Positions 63,891 through 64,000 of a DNA stretch of 64,000 bases are shown piece by piece; position 1 is the stretch's first letter; each line of letters starts with the position of its first letter. A model generated the notes under the pieces. That model was not told the DNA's origin. It worked only from the letters and a program-made list of their open reading frames with translations, and did not search any database. The DNA is from Luteimonas sp. MC1572 (lineage in GTDB: Bacteria; Pseudomonadota; Gammaproteobacteria; Xanthomonadales; Xanthomonadaceae). Location: the NCBI RefSeq assembly GCF_016615815.1, contig NZ_CP067112.1, positions 558,001 to 622,000 on the forward strand, read 5' to 3'. A program made the translations under genes and the position numbers.

Positions 63891-64000
63891 ATGGGGATGA
63901 TCGCTTCGCGTGACAAGGACAGGCTGTCACCGCCACCGACGGAGCCGGCGCGGCGCCGCAGCCGCTGGCACTGGCTGTGGAAGTTGCCGCTCCTGCTGGT
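63891..64000 (+). CDS. N-terminus of a membrane protein, partial
   Basis: Only 36 residues are present; the gene leaves the right edge. The sequence begins MGMIASRDKDRLSPPPTEPA, continues with a basic RRRSRWHWLWK stretch and enters a hydrophobic run (LPLLLV), the pattern of a type II membrane protein anchor such as a penicillin-binding protein or AsmA-like protein. GGGGGAG precedes the ATG at 63891; ATG at 63897 is an alternative. Identity cannot be decided. Confidence 0.55.
   Translation, partial: MGMIASRDKDRLSPPPTEPARRRSRWHWLWKLPLLL

Overview
The window is about 70% GC and gene-dense, with gammaproteobacterial gene content. The RimK, ThiG/ThiS, FadE, GcvT/GcvH, MetF/AhcY/MetK, IlvE, HslO and GDSL-autotransporter proteins, the TAnnnT-type -10 boxes, the large TonB-dependent receptor and the AhcY S-adenosylhomocysteine riboswitch together suggest the family Xanthomonadaceae/Lysobacteraceae (Lysobacter, Luteimonas or a relative). 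This is inference from family knowledge; no 16S gene is present. I see no prophage, transposase, CRISPR array or plasmid functions, so this is ordinary chromosome with a few unusual loci.

Layout. 1-9 kb: end of cysK, an RND efflux adaptor and pump, an AGCS amino-acid:sodium symporter, a SpoU/TrmH RNA methyltransferase, a secreted M28 peptidase and mscL. 9-16.5 kb: FAH-family hydrolase, a Rieske protein, an SLC13/TrkA-C permease, trmB, thiG-thiS, a GDSL esterase autotransporter and tRNA-Gly(CCC). 16.5-22.4 kb: rimK, an OmpR-type two-component system behind a long leader, ilvE, a small secreted protein and metF. 22.4-26.4 kb: a divergent locus with patatin and Rieske-FAD oxidoreductase on the left and folE plus an ECF sigma factor on the right. 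26.5-32.3 kb: ahcY with its riboswitch, an S9 peptidase, an unusual pair of nested inverted-repeat elements and metK; metF, ahcY and metK together cover much of the activated methyl cycle. 32.4-38 kb: YdjM-like hydrolase, dusB, ribokinase, CNT nucleoside transporter and a GGDEF protein with a GGQEF site. 38-42.4 kb: aldo/keto reductase, Fur-controlled hemP, SPFH-NfeD pair, gcvT and gcvH. 42.4-43.8 kb: a gene-poor stretch with a probable small RNA and hairpins, then a lysine-rich histone H1-like gene. 43.8-50.9 kb: serine hydrolase, LemA, M48 peptidase, transporter, Tat-exported reductase and a hotdog protein. 50.9-64 kb: fadE with a divergent TetR regulator and operator, pckG, two sulfotransferase-like genes, a TonB-dependent receptor, an orphan secreted protein, hslO and the start of a membrane protein.

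The signals most worth following are: (1) sigma-E-like GGAACC promoters facing both ways between the oxidoreductase and folE-ECF operons, suggesting a self-regulated stress locus without a visible anti-sigma factor; (2) two inverted copies of a repeat at 30732-31017 whose flanks are identical while their stems differ; (3) direct TTAACG repeats followed by a terminated leader in front of the two-component system; and (4) a terminated non-coding transcript upstream of the histone-like gene.
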